Positions 32,330 to 45,734 of a DNA stretch of 64,000 nucleotides are shown here, in pieces. A model generated the notes under the pieces. The model did no database searches and was not told the origin of the DNA. It worked only from the letters and a program-made list of their open reading frames with translations. The translations under genes were made by a program, and so were the position numbers. Each line of letters begins with the position of its first letter. Positions within the stretch are counted from its first letter, which is position 1. Source of the stretch: Bryoerythrophyllum caledonicum (lineage: Eukaryota > Streptophyta > Bryopsida > Pottiales > Pottiaceae); NCBI GenBank assembly GCA_963971425.1, contig OZ020516.1, forward strand, positions 36,258,199 to 36,322,198. Reading direction: 5' to 3'.

Positions 32330-34784
32330 AATTATTAGTGAACTCGTTGTTGTTAGAGATGCTCTTGTAAAAGGAGTGATTGTACATATGATCCACTTTT
32401 ATCATGATTGTATCATTGTAATGATATGTTAGAATCTAAGGTGTTGTGATGTTATTGAAGTTGATGTATAAGAGGTTAGAGAATGTGTTGGATATACTTG
32501 ATTTGTGTTCCAAATGCATGACCAAATTTGATAAATTATATTATAAATTCTCCTCAATTGTTCAGGTCACAATGCTTAGAGAAATTTAAAATTATTTGAT
32601 AGTTTGACCTTCTATTAAAGTGGGTTTCTTTGATTGCAAAACTTGCACTACTTGAGCAATTTTTTGACCTATTATTGAAAGGCTTTGAAATTTAAATTGG
32701 AACATGCTCTTAAAGTCATAAATCACTATGAAAATTAGAGACCCACATCATTTAACAATATAAATATATTTAATGTGGACTTTGATAGTTGAATATCACA
32801 ATATTTTACGCTAAGTACAAATAAAAGTGTAGAATAACATGAAAAAGACTAAAGTCTTGACTTGCTTAGTTGTGAGGATGACAGAGCCAAGTACTTGTCC
32901 TTGAAATAAACGCCAACAATTGTAGAAAACCATAACATGCATTGGCTAGATAAAACTTCCCATTTGTGACGATGGCAAATATAAGGCTTAGGGATTCAAT
33001 TTATACTAGTGATAATTTTTAATTGTGGTCAACGTTAGCTTCCGAGTCTGAATTTTTGAGCTGGCATTTGAAGTCAAGATATTATATTGCTTTATCTTTA
33101 AAAGTATACAATTTTATGTAAGATTTTATGCAAATGTTGTACTATTCAAAGTGAAAGTCAAGTATGTTAGCCACACCAAAAATTCAGTTAGAGCGCATTT
33201 ATTTTCAGTACACTTATGGTTATATGATGCCACTCAAAATGATTTTTTTACCTGAAGCATATGTAGAAGTTCTAAAACATGAACACCAGTATCTTTACAA
33301 GAATTTGGGTAAAAAAAACACCTAGAGTAAAATTTAATATATAATAAAACCACACTAATTGGAATTAATGGTGTAGTTGAGAGGCCCTCTATGTATATTG
33401 GTGTATTTATCAAGAGTGTTGTGAAGACCTTTCCATCAACTTCATCAAAAACATCTAAAATTACTTCTAACTTAAAAGACCACCAAGCTCTTCCATACCT
33501 AATAAAGATGAATCTACTTGAGAGACCATGAAGATCTTTTGCATGTGATAGCTACTTTAAATTACATTGAGTAGAAAAAAATTATCTTTTAAATAAAAAG
33601 ACTAGTATCTCAATCAAATATTAATTACTTTAGAGAAAAAAATAATATAACAACAATAATCTATTTAAACATAACAAGTATTTTTGAATGTATTAGAAAG
33701 TTTGAAATGCATTTGTTGTGAGGTATCCTTGTTGTTTAAGACTTGTCATTACATTCCTTATGAATTAGTTTTTCAATGCATAAGTCATGTAAGGAAAGAC
33801 TACATTTTTTTCCAGAAAGCCTTATATTTCCAAGAGCCCCTTTGGAAAACTTTGAAGGTTTGAGCACGTTCCTATGGTGTAAATGAACATTACTAAAAGT
33901 TTTGTGAGAGTATATTTTTTCCTTAATTTGCAAATAATGAAAAAGTTATACAATTTAAAGAAGTTTCTTAGGGATGTTGGGGAGGCCAAGTAGGATACTA
34001 TAGAGCTGAATACTACTACTGTTGTTGAACTTGAAAAGTTTTAAAGTAAAGTTAAGTGTGCAATTTTTTGAGGCAGGTAGCGATAGACAAAAGTTCTTGG
34101 CAATCCTATTTTTTTTTGGTTAAAAATGCATAGAAAATAAGGTCTTTATTTTTAATCAATCTTCTTTTCTCTCAGCAAAAGGAGGCATAATGACCCTATC
34201 CACTGTTTGTATTTTAGATCCAACAATTACTTATTTATTAAAAATTTAGATTAATTTCCTATGTAAGTACTACTATCTATACCCCTAGTTATTGTAAGTC
34301 CGTTTTTCTTATCCTAAACACCTTCACTACTTGGCATTTTTGGCGTGCAATGACCTAACACACAATAGAAAGTAGATCTGTAAAATGCATGCAATGTATA
34401 GTGGAAAATTATGCTATTATCTTGAGTCCAAGTACGTTGGCCTTGTCCACACAGAGAAGAATAAACCATACTACACTCTTCAAATGCATGTATCTTATAA
34501 TTGAGTGTCTTTTTATAGTAGATAACTTCAAGTCCCTCAAGTACAAAATAGTAAAAGGTAGTTTTAATTAATCTTGTCATGAATCATCTTACAGAGGCAC
34601 TTTTGAGGTGATTATGGTGTAACAAAGTCTTCGGAATATAGGAGTCAAATCTGAAAAGGCTGTAGAAATGGTCGCCCTAAAAGCCAATTCCTAGACATGA
34701 GCTATGTGTGCAACCAAGCCTTAATCAAATTAGGTGGTCTCCTTCCATCAAAGCTCTGGAAAAAGCCACATCTACGACATTGTA
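32330..34784. other. AT-rich DNA, no gene seen
   Basis: No coding sequence supported. A short diverged piece of the SAC-intron MITE (TTCTAACTTAAAAGACCACCAAGCTCTTCCATA) lies at about 33463-33500. Confidence 0.55.
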
Positions 34785-35728
34785 TAGTACGTTGGCATGC
34801 AAATCGGCATTTTGCCGGTTGTTGGGATAGTGTCCTACACTGCTGCCAACTTTGACACCGTCCTGAGGGCTGAAAATTTGTTATTTTACCATGAAATTTT
34901 GGGGACAACCTCACCTCTATGTTGACAACATGCGTCTCAAATTTCAAGTCCAAGAGACTTATACATAAAAATTATGCAAGATTTACCAACATGGGTAGTT
35001 GTGAGAAAAGTTTCACAGCTGCCAACTTTGACACCCTCCCAAGGATTGAGGAAATTTTTTTTGCCATGAAATTTTTGGAGTGAAAACATCTTTATGTTGT
35101 TTACATGTGTGGAAAATTTCAAGTCCAAAAGATCCACACAAAAAATAATATTCCAAATCTACCAACATGTGTAGTTTTGCAAAACAAAGGGGAAAACCAT
35201 CTTACTACTTCCAACTTTGACACCCTACCTAGGGCTGAAAATTTGACATTTCAACATGAAATTTTTGGCACACAGTCATCTTTATGTTCATAACATGTGT
35301 GTAAAGTTTCAAGTCCAGGAAATGTATTCAAAAGAAAGATATTCAAAGTCTACTAACATGGGGGTTAGCTGTGAGAAAAGTTTCACAGCTGCCCACTTTG
35401 ACACCCTCCCAAGAATTCAAAAAAATATTTGTCCATGAAATTCTGGACATGAAATCACTTCCACGTTGATTAAAAGTGTGGAAGATCTCAAATCCAAAAG
35501 ATCCACACAAAAAAACATATTCCAAATCTACCAACATGTGTTGTTGTGAGAAACACAAGGGAAAGCTTATCACTACTTCCAACTTCAACACCCTTCCTAG
35601 GATTGAGTTTTGTTGATACGTAATGAAATTTTTGGCACAAGATCACCTCTATGTTGGTAACATGTAGGATAAATTTCAAAGCCAAAAGATGTATACAAAA
35701 AAAGTTATTCCATATCTACCAATGTGTG
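34785..35728. repeat. Element A left arm, five ~185-bp modules
   Basis: The landmark [C/A]AACTTTGACACC recurs near 34851, 35024, 35213, 35393 and 35578. The inner edge is marked by CCATATCTACCAATGTGT, shared with the right arm up to that point. Confidence 0.85.
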
Positions 35729-36317
35729 TAACTATGAGAAGCAATTTGAAGGGCATATTGAAAATGTTGAAATATCTTTGACACCTCGTGCTTCCTCATT
35801 GAACTTAGTCATGTGACTAAGCAACCAAACATAGATGCTTCTTGAAAAGATGAATTACATCTAAATGTAGAAGTGAAAAGTTGTTTTATGTAGAAGAATC
35901 TACTTGGTAATAAAGTGTGCATAATACACGTATGACGAGTTTTCTCCTCTAAATATCTATTGAGCACTATGTAAAAGGAATGTTGTGTGTGATTTGTGAT
36001 GTGATTTGTGATAGACTGAACGTTGAGATGATATTGAGAGCATAGTGTGTCATATTTTGATGCATGCGTGTTAATTCAGAATTGGCATACATGCCGAGTG
36101 ATTTAGAGCCAAGTGATTTTTATATATGGGCATATGGGCTGAGTGGATGTATGGGCTGAGTGTTATGTTGACTGATTTACATGATTCACATGCCATGGGC
36201 TAAGTGTTATGCTATTGGTCGATTTACTTCATGCACATGCCATGGGTTGAGTGTTATGTTGACTGCTTGAAAGTTTAATATTCTATCAGCATTATAAAAA
36301 GAGACCATGATGGCAAT

Positions 36318-37318
36318 TTAAGATGAAATTTGTGCTCACATTATAGGTTTGAGTGAGGGAGGAACTACATGAGTTCAAATTGCAGCCAATACTAGAGTTT
36401 CTATTAGAATAGTTTAGAGATTAGTAAAAACATTTAGAAAAGATGGAACTTACAAGCGCAAACCTTGCGGTAGAAGTCATGCTAAAAAGCTTAGTGACAG
36501 AGATGTTCATAGTATTACTCAAAAACTCATCGTCACTCCTAAACCTCAAAGATTGCCAGTGCATGTTCCACTCAAGTGTGTAAACGTACTATTCAAAGGG
36601 ACATACAAAAAAGTGGCATACATACTTGAATTGCAGTCAAATAAACCTTTCTTGGCACTTTTTCACATGTCTCAGCACTTGGCTTTTGCTCATAAATACC
36701 GTGGATGGAGTGTAGAAGAGTTGGAGCGTATTGTTTGGATAGATGCATCTACTTTTTAAATTTGAAAAAGTTTTTGGCAAATTCATGTTTGGAGAAGTGC
36801 ATGTGAGCGCTATTCATCATGTTGTATAATTCCTGTTTTAAAAAGTGGACGGACTTCTTTGATGATTTTGGGTGCATTTGTAGGAGGACAAATGTCAGAA
36901 CTTTTCTTTATGCCTAAAAGTTGATGTTCCACTAAGGATTTTATAGAAGAGGTTTATCATGGCAAATTGGTTCATTTTATGGATCAAGTTCTACAAGGAG
37001 TGCTTATGGAAGATGGCGCACCTGTCCATTGCAGCAAAATATGTAAAGAATGGAGACAAATTTGCCTTCTAAATTCTTGATAAGCTCAATTGGGTTGCAA
37101 ACTCTTCCAATCTCAATCCAATCGAGAACATCTGGAGGATGTTAAAAGATGTTGTGCAACATGGCAAAGAATGCCCTAGAAACCAAGATGTGTCGAAGGT
37201 AGTTTTTAAAAGAGAGCGGAAGTTAGTTAGTGGTATAGAGCTCCTTCAACTATGCCATTCTATGTCGTCTAGGTTACTAGCAGTGATTGACGCTAATGCA
37301 GGACATACACATTGGTAG
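36318..37318 (+). pseudogene. Decayed DD34E transposase of element A
   Basis: Plus-strand remnant. Helix-turn-helix part near 36340-36480 (IIGLSEGGTT, then YKRKPCGRSHAKKL), a first-Asp region near 36740 (WIDAST), a second-Asp region MEDGAPVHCSK near 37007, and SNLNPIENIWRML near 37105-37145, where the catalytic Glu codon GAG (37124-37126) is kept. At least five stops or frameshifts. The reading direction ends with TAG inside the right arm (GGHTHW then stop), so the stop codon is provided by the inverted repeat. Confidence 0.8.
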
Positions 37319-38249
37319 ATATGGAATAACTTTTTTTGTATACATCTTTTGGCTTTGAAATTTATCCTACATGTTACCAACATAGAGGTGATCTTGTGCC
37401 AAAAATTTCATTACGTATCAACAAAACTCAATCCTAGGAAGGGTGTTGAAGTTGGAAGTAGTGATAAGCTTTCCCTTGTGTTTCTCACAACAACACATGT
37501 TGGTAGATTTGGAATATGTTTTTTTGTGTGGATCTTTTGGATTTGAGATCTTCCACACTTTTAATCAACGTGGAAGTGATTTCATGTCCAGAATTTCATG
37601 GACAAATATTTTTTTGAATTCTTGGGAGGGTGTCAAAGTGGGCAGCTGTGAAACTTTTCTCACAGCTAACCCCCATGTTAGTAGACTTTGAATATCTTTC
37701 TTTTGAATACATTTCCTGGACTTGAAACTTTACACACATGTTATGAACATAAAGATGACTGTGTGCCAAAAATTTCATGTTGAAATGTCAAATTTTCAGC
37801 CCTAGGTAGGGTGTCAAAGTTGGAAGTAGTAAGATGGTTTTCCCCTTTGTTTTGCAAAACTACACATGTTGGTAGATTTGGAATATTATTTTTTGTGTGG
37901 ATCTTTTGGACTTGAAATTTTCCACACATGTAAACAACATAAAGATGTTTTCACTCCAAAAATTTCATGGCAAAAAAAATTTCCTCAATCCTTGGGAGGG
38001 TGTCAAAGTTGGCAGCTGTGAAACTTTTCTCACAACTACCCATGTTGGTAAATCTTGCATAATTTTTATGTATAAGTCTCTTGGACTTGAAATTTGAGAC
38101 GCATGTTGTCAACATAGAGGTGAGGTTGTCCCCAAAATTTCATGGTAAAATAACAAATTTTCAGCCCTCAGGACGGTGTCAAAGTTGGCAGCAGTGTAGG
38201 ACACTATCCCAACAACCGGCAAAATGCCAATTTGAATGCCACCCTCCTG
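37307..38249. repeat. Element A right arm
   Basis: Reverse complement of 34785-35728 with only scattered differences. For example, the 82-residue frame at 37443-37691 (+) equals that at 35343-35591 (-). Confidence 0.85.
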
Positions 38250-38480
38250 TACAGTCTTGTGAAATTTGTGGTGGATGTGCATTAGGAAGCTAAAGGATTT
38301 TTTGGAATTGTCCACTGCATACACTGCCAATTTCAACCACCATGTTTGTACATGCATACTATCACATGTCATGCTTCATGGCTTTTAATAATTTACAGCT
38401 CTGTTCACCTAATCATGTACTGGAGTCTAAAGTGCAGGAAAGGCCCAAGAGTACCAAAGCTTCACAGTTCACCTTATCAA

Positions 38481-39037
38481 GTACACTAAAATTTATGTTT
38501 AATGTAGTATACACTAAATGCGAACCCACACACCAATTGCGAACGAGGCATTTAGTGTAGTGACAAAACCCTACACTAAATGCCAACTACTACATTATTT
38601 GTCAATTTTAGTAAAGATTTCAACATTATTTTTTTCACTTGTGTACATTTAGTGTATCAATAGTAGAAGTATAAAAAAAGGTCCAGCAGTCGTGGGCTGT
38701 TAGAGTATCTTATCAGCAACTTTCAATTGGCCACAACTCATTCATTATAAACCCGAATTGGACATATGAGGTGTTTTTTGGCATCTGTAGAAAATGTAGA
38801 TGCTACAAGACACCTCATTTTTCCAATTTGGACAAGTTTTGAATGAGTTGTGACCATTTGAAAGTTGCAAATGAAGAGAAGCATGGGCTGGAATGATTGG
38901 GGGATTGATTGGGGTTTGAGTGAAGGTTACATTAATGACATTGGTAGCTAACACCAATTGTCAACTTCTTTACAAATAGTGTACCAGGGTAAGTACACTA
39001 TTTGTACCACTACACTAAACATAAATTTTAGTGTAGT
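38481..39037. mobile_element. Terminal-hairpin MITE, copy 1
   Basis: Right terminus 39009-39037 is ACTACACTAAA-CATAAAT-TTTAGTGTAGT, itself a hairpin with 11-bp arms. The left terminus 38481-38510 is a diverged inverted copy. Inside, 38715-38868 folds into an imperfect stem of about 70 bp centred on GAGGTGTTTTTTGGCATCT. The related copy at 53829-54430 shares termini, the internal fold and a TTAATGA..TTGGTNGC..AACA block. Confidence 0.75.
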
Positions 39038-39084
39038 GTGGATTCTAAAGTAACCTGGATTATCTATACTAATTTACATCTCGC

Positions 39085-39355
39085 ACATTCAATCCAAGTT
39101 TTGTCAGGGTATCCAAATTTTGTGTGGCAGTCAAAGATTACAAGTGATTCCCAACTACCCTACATGGAGGTCTACTTTGTACATAACTAATTCAAAATGG
39201 CCGGTGTCCGAATTTCTTGGAAAATATATACATTTTGTCTAAGGTGATACCCATGTGATGCCAAGGTCATACTCATGTAATATCTATGTGGTACTTGTGT
39301 AATATCTAAGTGATACCCATTAAGTTCAAACCACTGTGCGAGGAAAAAATAATTA
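39085..39355. repeat. Duplicated segment X, copy 1
   Basis: Contains GGTGATACCCATG..CCAAGGT..ACTCATG..AATATCTA and AAGTGATACCCATTA. Matched at about 50745-51035, including ACACTACACG..TTTGTACA.AA.TAATTCA upstream. Confidence 0.6.
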
Positions 39356-39584
39356 ATTTGACACAAGATTGTTGAACTAGACCTTGAGGTTCGGTACAAT
39401 AACCCCATGGTAACCAACCAAAACTCATAACTGACATCTATAAAAATGGGGTATATCCAATCTACTTCCATCCCATGACCACCCACTCAATTTCAAATGG
39501 AGGTTTGCTATTTGTCAGGATCCCTTGCTTTTGGTTGGTGCTTTTGGAGGTACTATTGGCAGCCACCAGTTAACCCTTAACCGC

Positions 39585-40370
39585 CCACGGATGTTTTTGG
39601 AAAAACCAAGATTTCTGCTGATTTTTTTCTTTGCACCGGATTTGATGGAAATACAATGCCTAAAATTGATATCTAACCTTACAAAATTGAACTTAACCCA
39701 TGACCTAAACTTTGGGGAAATTTTGCACAACATCCAACGGTTGATGGAATAGATTATAGTGTTTAAAGTTACCGTATATTGGTAGTGAAAACTGTGGATT
39801 TTGGAGGGTGAACTACTTTAACCATCAATAGATTCTTGCAAGAATTTTTTTACTTTGAATTAGAGTGATTCACATGTGCAAGAGGTTGATAGCTTTGCAT
39901 TGACATATCATATGTGAGGGAAATATTTATACACAATTATTGGTGATTTTTTTGCTTTTTCCTACTTGATTGTTTACAAAAATGTTCCCACCTTATATAA
40001 ATCAAAACCGAAGTTTTGTATGTGAAGAGAGAGATCAACAATCAAAAAACAATGAAGAATGTCTCAAAGACAAAGTTCAATCAAAATTTAAGACCAATAT
40101 CAATGTGCATGTGTGTGACTACAACATAGTGTGTGGCATAGTATTCACTGTATGCACTGTATTCACTGTATACACTGTATTCAATGTATTCACTGTATTT
40201 GAGTGTAATTGGTGTATTTTGTGTTCTATTCCTAGCTTTTCCAAGAGTTCTATAAATCCAAATCATGATCTGATTGTTGCAGAGTGTTTGTGTATTGAGT
40301 GCGCAAATCTGAATCTCGTATCTCAAAGCCTAGTTCCTCATGGGTTTCATGCAATTTGAGTTTTAGCACC
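39585..40370. repeat. Duplicated segment Y, copy 1 (without element B)
   Basis: 39585-39830 matches 45735-45965 (AAACTTTGGGGAAA, GGTAGTGAAAA.TGTGGATTTTG), and 39963-40370 matches 49951-50325 (TACTTGATTGT.TACAAA, AAGTTTTGTATGT, TTCCAAGAGTTCTAT). It thus represents the target locus of element B without the insertion. It includes an 8-9-bp tandem tract (CACTGTATT) at 40145-40200. Confidence 0.7.
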
Positions 40371-41403
40371 TCCGGAGTCCCATCTCGGGCTTCCTGGGCG
40401 CTTAAGGGTTAAACATGGCAGCTCACTTTGAAAATTAATAACTAACTCACATTTTATCACAAAAATATGAAATCACTCGGGTTGAAATTATTATCCTATT
40501 GGCTACCACTGAAAAATAAATTTACTTTTATTTGTTCTCTCCATATATGCACATTGCTGGTTGCTCAAGTTTTTGGTTTTTGGGGGGTTTACTTTAGTGT
40601 AGAAATTTCAACTACTATAATCCACCACATGAAGTGAACGGTGTAGTTTATACGATCCACTCTCCTTTACCCGAAGCTAGACTGTTGCGAAATCAACATC
40701 TGAATTTACAGTTAAGTGCAGCTATTGGAAATGAGTCTTTCTGAACAGTGGTTTCAACATTTGAAGTGTGTCATTTCCAAGTTCAGACAAATAGAGTGCT
40801 GGAGGTGGTTCAGTAGAATCCAATGACATTTCATGGCGACGACCCTCGACGCTCACACCAGGCACAAACATGTTTTCAGAATCTGGAATATATGAGAAAT
40901 CCAACACTAATATTTCAGGATTTAGTGAAACCATCCGCACAAACCATGATGCAAGTGAAACACTGGCCATGATGTAGGAACTGATTTTATTATCCAAGAG
41001 TCACTATTAGTCCAGTTCCTCATTCAAGTCTCCTTCAACATTGGCTGTCATGCGCAAGAGCCCAACGGATCGAAGCATCTCGCTACGCCGACAATGTTCC
41101 TAAATCTACACAGCAGGACAGCTTGAAAATCTGAACAGCTGAGTATCCACACATATGCTTTGGACAAAAGCATAACCACAATCGTGTACACAAGACGGTT
41201 GACCAACTCACTAGTGTGCCAGTATTATCTTTACAAGCGAAAGAACCTAGGTGCTGTTTTTTGTGCATTTTTAAATTTCTGGCTTTCATCTCCTCATGAT
41301 GCTGGAGTGAGATGTCAAAAGACGAGGGAAAATATTACACTGCCTGACATGATGCCGGTGCTGCTGCTGATTAACCATGGTGAGATCGAGTGTACGGTTC
41401 GGC

Positions 41404-43359
41404 TTAGACATGGCTAGGTGCACTTCGGAATGAGCCCAGAGCTTTGAAGTGGCCTGCCCTCAACACATACTGGTGATAAGCAGCTGCTAATGCCGCTCCC
41501 AAAAGTGGACCCACCCAGAAGATCCACTGCACCCACACATGTATCACATAAATTCCAGAAAATGGACCATCAAAACAAGTGCTCCACGGTCTCATGGCCA
41601 TATGCTAAAAACAGAGCAGGTCAATAACAGAACATGTCAAATGTGGTGAAATTAACTCACGTGATCATCCCAGGGCTTGCTGCGGTTGTAAATCACCGCT
41701 GCACCAAAGCTCCGGGCCGGGTTGATCCCAGTTCCAGTGATGGGAATGGTGGCCAAGTGCACCATGAACACGGCAAAGCCAATGGGAAGAGGTGCCAGCA
41801 CCTGCAGTGATAGCAGAAACCTGGTCAAAACTAGTAACACCTCTTTAAGATCTGTGCACGCCAGAGTCGAACAAACATGGAAGTCACACTTCAACGACAG
41901 GGTCGTCACGAGGCAAGAATATTGCCGACTGAGATTATAAGTAGACACATGATGATGATGATGATTGCTAGAGAACCTCAAGCTATGATCTGTAACCACG
42001 GTCCATGACCTCGCAGCTCAATTATAATATTTCTACAAACGAAAACGAAGCCCATTGATCAATCTCCAACTCACGAAAAGGAGACCATGAAAGGAGACTC
42101 GACTCATAGCAACTGCGGTTAAAAAGGCAAAACAGCGGCATCGACAGAAGAAGCCAGAGCTAGCACTTGCAATAAAACGATAACGTAAAACCGAGACGAG
42201 ACTTGAAACGCCAAACTAAGAGTTCATAGCTCAAACCAAGAAAATCTGATCTAGTCTAAGAAGCGAGTGATGCGATGAGCTTACAGGGACGTGGGAGTCG
42301 CGGGCGTTGCGCTTGGGATCGGTGGCGGAGAACACAGTGTAAACGAGCACGAATGTGCCGATGATCTCCGCGGCGAGCCCCGTTCCCAAGCTGTAGCCCG
42401 TCGCGACTGAGTTCGCGCCGCCCCCGTTGGCCATGTAGAACGAGTGCTGGAACCCCTTCACCAAGCCCGCGCCGCAGATGGCGCCCAGACACTGCGCCAC
42501 CATGTAGATCACCGCCCGCGGCAGTGAGATCTTCCGCGCCAGGAGCAGCCCGAACGTCACCGCCGGATTGATATGCCCACCTGCCGCGAATCATGCACAC
42601 AACAGCCGATCATTCAAAAGTACTAGCATGACCCAAAGCTGTTCCCAGACACCTGAGCACAGACAAAGCAAAGTGGGTGCTGAGATTATCGGTCTACACT
42701 TTTTACGTGTAGCATTAAGGTACAACTGCAACTACATCGATGCCGGAGATGCAAAGTTTGTGTTGGTCATGAGACTAGAGCCTAGGCTAGAGTTGGCAGT
42801 TAGAATGCGTGCCGGCGGTGAGTGTTGAGTTTGGGGGTGTACATGTTACATTGTCTGCGAGTGTGTCTATCTAGAAGGTTTTGAGCGTGTGTACAAGTTG
42901 TCGTTCTGTTCCCGAGATCAATGCCGGAGGTGCAAAGCGTGTGTTGATCATAACTCTAGACTGTAGACGTACTTGTGATCCAGGGATAGTTTTGAGGTGC
43001 ACAAGCTCCATATTCTGGGAGTGTGTGCTGATCAGTCTATCAAGCAGGTTCTGAGCCTGTGAAGAAGCTGATATTATACCTGAGATGCCGGCGGTGCAGT
43101 AGACGAGGACGAAGATCATCCCGCCGAACGCCCACGCGATGCCTAGGATCCCCACTCCAGCGCACCCCGGGTTGTTGCTGGCGCCGATGACGGTTGCCAC
43201 CGTGATATACAGGAATAGCAGCGTAGCTACAAACTCCGCGATCGCAGCGCGGTAGAAAGACCAGCGCCCGAACTCCGACGCGTCGATCAGCGGCGCCGGC
43301 GGCGGGTCCGTGTAGTCCTTCGACGGAAACCCGGGGTCCGTTGCCAAATCTTTCGCCAT
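41404..43359 (-). CDS. PIP2: Plasma-membrane aquaporin, PIP2 type (4 exons)
   Basis: Tetrameric water channel of the plasma membrane. Exons on the minus strand: 43359-43080, 42580-42285, 41801-41661, 41526-41404. They sum to 840 nt and 279 residues, normal for PIP2, and all introns are GT-AG. Both NPA boxes are present: [11 protein letters not shown] (Asn98) and [11 protein letters not shown] (Asn219). The water-specific selectivity filter is Phe78, His207, Thr216, Arg222. Gating residues known from spinach PIP2;1 are all kept: Asp26/Glu29, loop-B Ser112 (RKIS), loop-D His190, C-terminal Ser271 (ALGSFRS). Loop-A Cys66 is present. The short N-terminus and SFRS tail separate it from PIP1. Start chosen at the first ATG before [11 protein letters not shown]. 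Exons are much richer in GC than the surroundings. The gene looks intact. Confidence 0.96.
42740..43070. repeat. Diverged tandem duplication within aquaporin intron 1
   Basis: GCCGGAGATGCAAAG..TGTGTTG.TCAT at about 42741 and again at about 42922, followed in both by GAGTGTGT...ATC.AG.AGGTT.TGAGC.TGTG. The period is about 180 bp and the divergence strong. Confidence 0.55.
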
Positions 43360-43379
43360 CGCAACTCAAGTCAGACCTC

Positions 43380-45700
43380 TAGAATACAATTCCTACTCCT
43401 GCAGAACCAGAGAAACTAATTCCTCTTTCTTCAGAACCAGATAAATCCTCGTCCTCCAGACAATCAACCTAAATAACAGAGGTGTATCCAGATAACTCTG
43501 TCTATCTATTCACTCTCAGTGGTGCTGATGACTGATGAGACAGGAAGGCGGACAGAGCCTAGTACTCACAACTGTGATTGTGCAGACCCAGACAGTCAAA
43601 CTAGTGCTCCGGAACAGAGGTCTAGCTAAACATATCCTGGACTCTTGACGGAAGGTATGAGTTAGAGGTTTGTCTCTCTATAACGTTCGGGTGTGGTTTC
43701 TGTGGTGGTGATATTGCAGCAGATCTGGGTCCAGATGCCAGAGCTTTGAGCAGACAGAAAGACAGTGTACTGCTACTGCTGTGATAAGTTGTGCAGGTTA
43801 AGTCTAGTGAAGTTATGTCGTTGTATAGTACTACACATGCAGCTCATGGCGGACCCGGGTCATGACTTGGCCGGCTCCTCTCTCCGTGCACACAGCATCT
43901 TTCTGTGCCGGTGTTGTCAGCGATGTTGGAAGAAAACAACACTAATTTATTTGCTTGTACGGTTCGGGAATCTTTCCGAGTCTTTATTCCTGCTCAGCCT
44001 TGTGGAGGTTTATGGTAATATTTTCTGTTTCAGTTCAGTTACGGAATATGGTATGTTACTAACTAATTTACAGAACGGTAAAGTTTTGCAGATTATTTAA
44101 AGATATGTTGGCAGTAATTTTGTTTATTATCAGTCGGTTTTATTTTTTTATTAATATTTATTTTTGAATTATTTATAACAGAGGTGAATACTTACATGAT
44201 GAGTCAGTTGATTTCCAAATTACTGTATGATGTGGAGCTTGATATTCAGTTCTGAGCCGGACATTTGTTGAAGCTATATAGCTGGCTGCAATTCAGCTTG
44301 GAGGTATGTATTGAAAGCGAGTGCCGACCTACAGGTACAGTTGATGAGGTACAGAACCAGGACTATGAGATCACTGATAAGTTTACTGGGTTCTTTGTTG
44401 TTACACATGATGTGTTTTTTAATGTATAAACAGAGTTTTCATTACATAATAGAAAGTGTGACACACAGTATAGTATGGTTATAACGTGCCAGGCTGCGTG
44501 CAATGTACGTCACCAACATTTTCTCGATCTGTTGGCTTTGAAATGATGCACATAAGAGAGCTGTGAATCTGATGGTGAACCTGGGTAGATAGACTGTCCG
44601 ACATCTGCTGAAGACATTTACACGCAAGAGGCAGGTGAAGAAAGCCTGGAGTTTCTCTGGAGTTGGCCATGGGTCAAGTTCTGATGTGGATTTCCCTTCA
44701 AGAGATTGATGATGTAAAATCAGGCAGAGCCAAGTCTTGTTTGTAGAATTTTCTGAAGCTTGATGTGATATGTGTTTGATATTGTATGTCATTAATGCAA
44801 TCGTGAAAACACGTCCACCGCATATGTCCACAGGTGAGATTGACCACAAACCCCAGAACCAACAATCTTATGTGGGCCAAAACCACCAGCCGCCCATCCC
44901 ATTTTTGAAATTTTAGGAAGTCAGTAATGATTGGATATCAGTTTATAATTGGTTCAAAGCTCTCGGTTTTTAGTCTCTTGCACAAGTGGTCATTAGCACA
45001 ACTTACTGTGGAAGTAGAGAGTTTTGTATGTCGAGAATGGGTCCCGGCTTACAACCCACTTTGAAAATTTGTAGCAATTTCAATATGAAGAAATAAATGG
45101 TCACAACAATTGCAATATTCATGAAATCCTATTTTGAATTCCCAAAAAAATTCTTACCGCGTACACAAACGCTATAAATAGGTCAGCAAGCTTAAGTTGG
45201 TGGTTATAGGTCATCCAACCTGTTACCTTAGTAGATTTCAGATGCCTTTGACTGTTAGGTTTTAGTACCATTAAAATTTAAAACGGAAATATTACCTTCT
45301 TGACACATGGAGGACTTGAATATGCTGTGATTCACAGGCTGCATGTGATGTGAGCTACATTGCTTCCTGACACTTGTGTAAAGAAATAGTGTCTGCACAC
45401 TCAGTGAGATGAGTTATCAACCCTTTAACGACGAAGTGGTGCACAAGACCCTGGAAAAATCTATGAATATAATAGATCATGCAAAACAGCAACTATACGA
45501 GGCGTACATTTCACTTTTCATTTTTTTCATAGAAACCATTGTAGATGCCTCAACCAATTGGAGATCAAGAAGATGGGTTGGATGGAGGAAAGCAAAGAGC
45601 ATCACTATTCTGGCCAGTGCAAATCAATCCAACGTTTCAATAAGCCGTGGCTCCCCAAAAACCAGTCTCATTGACCGCTTTTCGGTCTCTTCATCATTAA
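43380..45700. other. Aquaporin 5' flank and gene-poor DNA
   Basis: Holds the presumed promoter and 5' UTR of the minus-strand aquaporin. No second gene recognised; the frames seen are short and overlapping. Confidence 0.5.
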
Positions 45701-45734
45701 AGGGTTAGCCCTAGAAAGACCATGGACTTGTCCC

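Larger units (their letters stand above)
34785..38249 (+). mobile_element. Foldback-like Tc1 element A
   Basis: About 3.47 kb. Near-identical inverted arms 34785-35728 and 37307-38249 (about 943 bp each) surround a decayed Tc1-type transposase. The outermost bases read TAGTACGTTGGCATGCAAAT at the left and, in reverse complement, CAGGAGGGTGGCATTCAAAT at the right. Both are preceded by TA (34783-34784, 38250-38251). Each arm is an array of five modules of about 185 bp with the landmark CAACTTTGACACCCTCCC and a 3' part TTTCAAGTCCAAAAGAT...CTACCAACATG. Several open frames in the two arms give identical 60-82-residue translations on opposite strands. Confidence 0.85.

Noticed and set aside
35343..35591. 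Long open frames in the arms of the foldback elements as genes
   Set aside because: They recur identically in the opposite arm and in related form in the other element, lack any domain, and arise from repeat sequence.
40145..40205. CACTGTATT repeats as a CRISPR-like or regulatory array
   Set aside because: Units are 8-9 bp without spacers; an ordinary short tandem tract in a plant genome.
42256..42600. Alternative frame within aquaporin exon 2 (114 codons)
   Set aside because: It is a GC-rich shadow of the true PIP2 frame.
43040..43369. Alternative frame across aquaporin exon 1 (109 codons)
   Set aside because: Shadow frame of the real first exon, reading into the intron.
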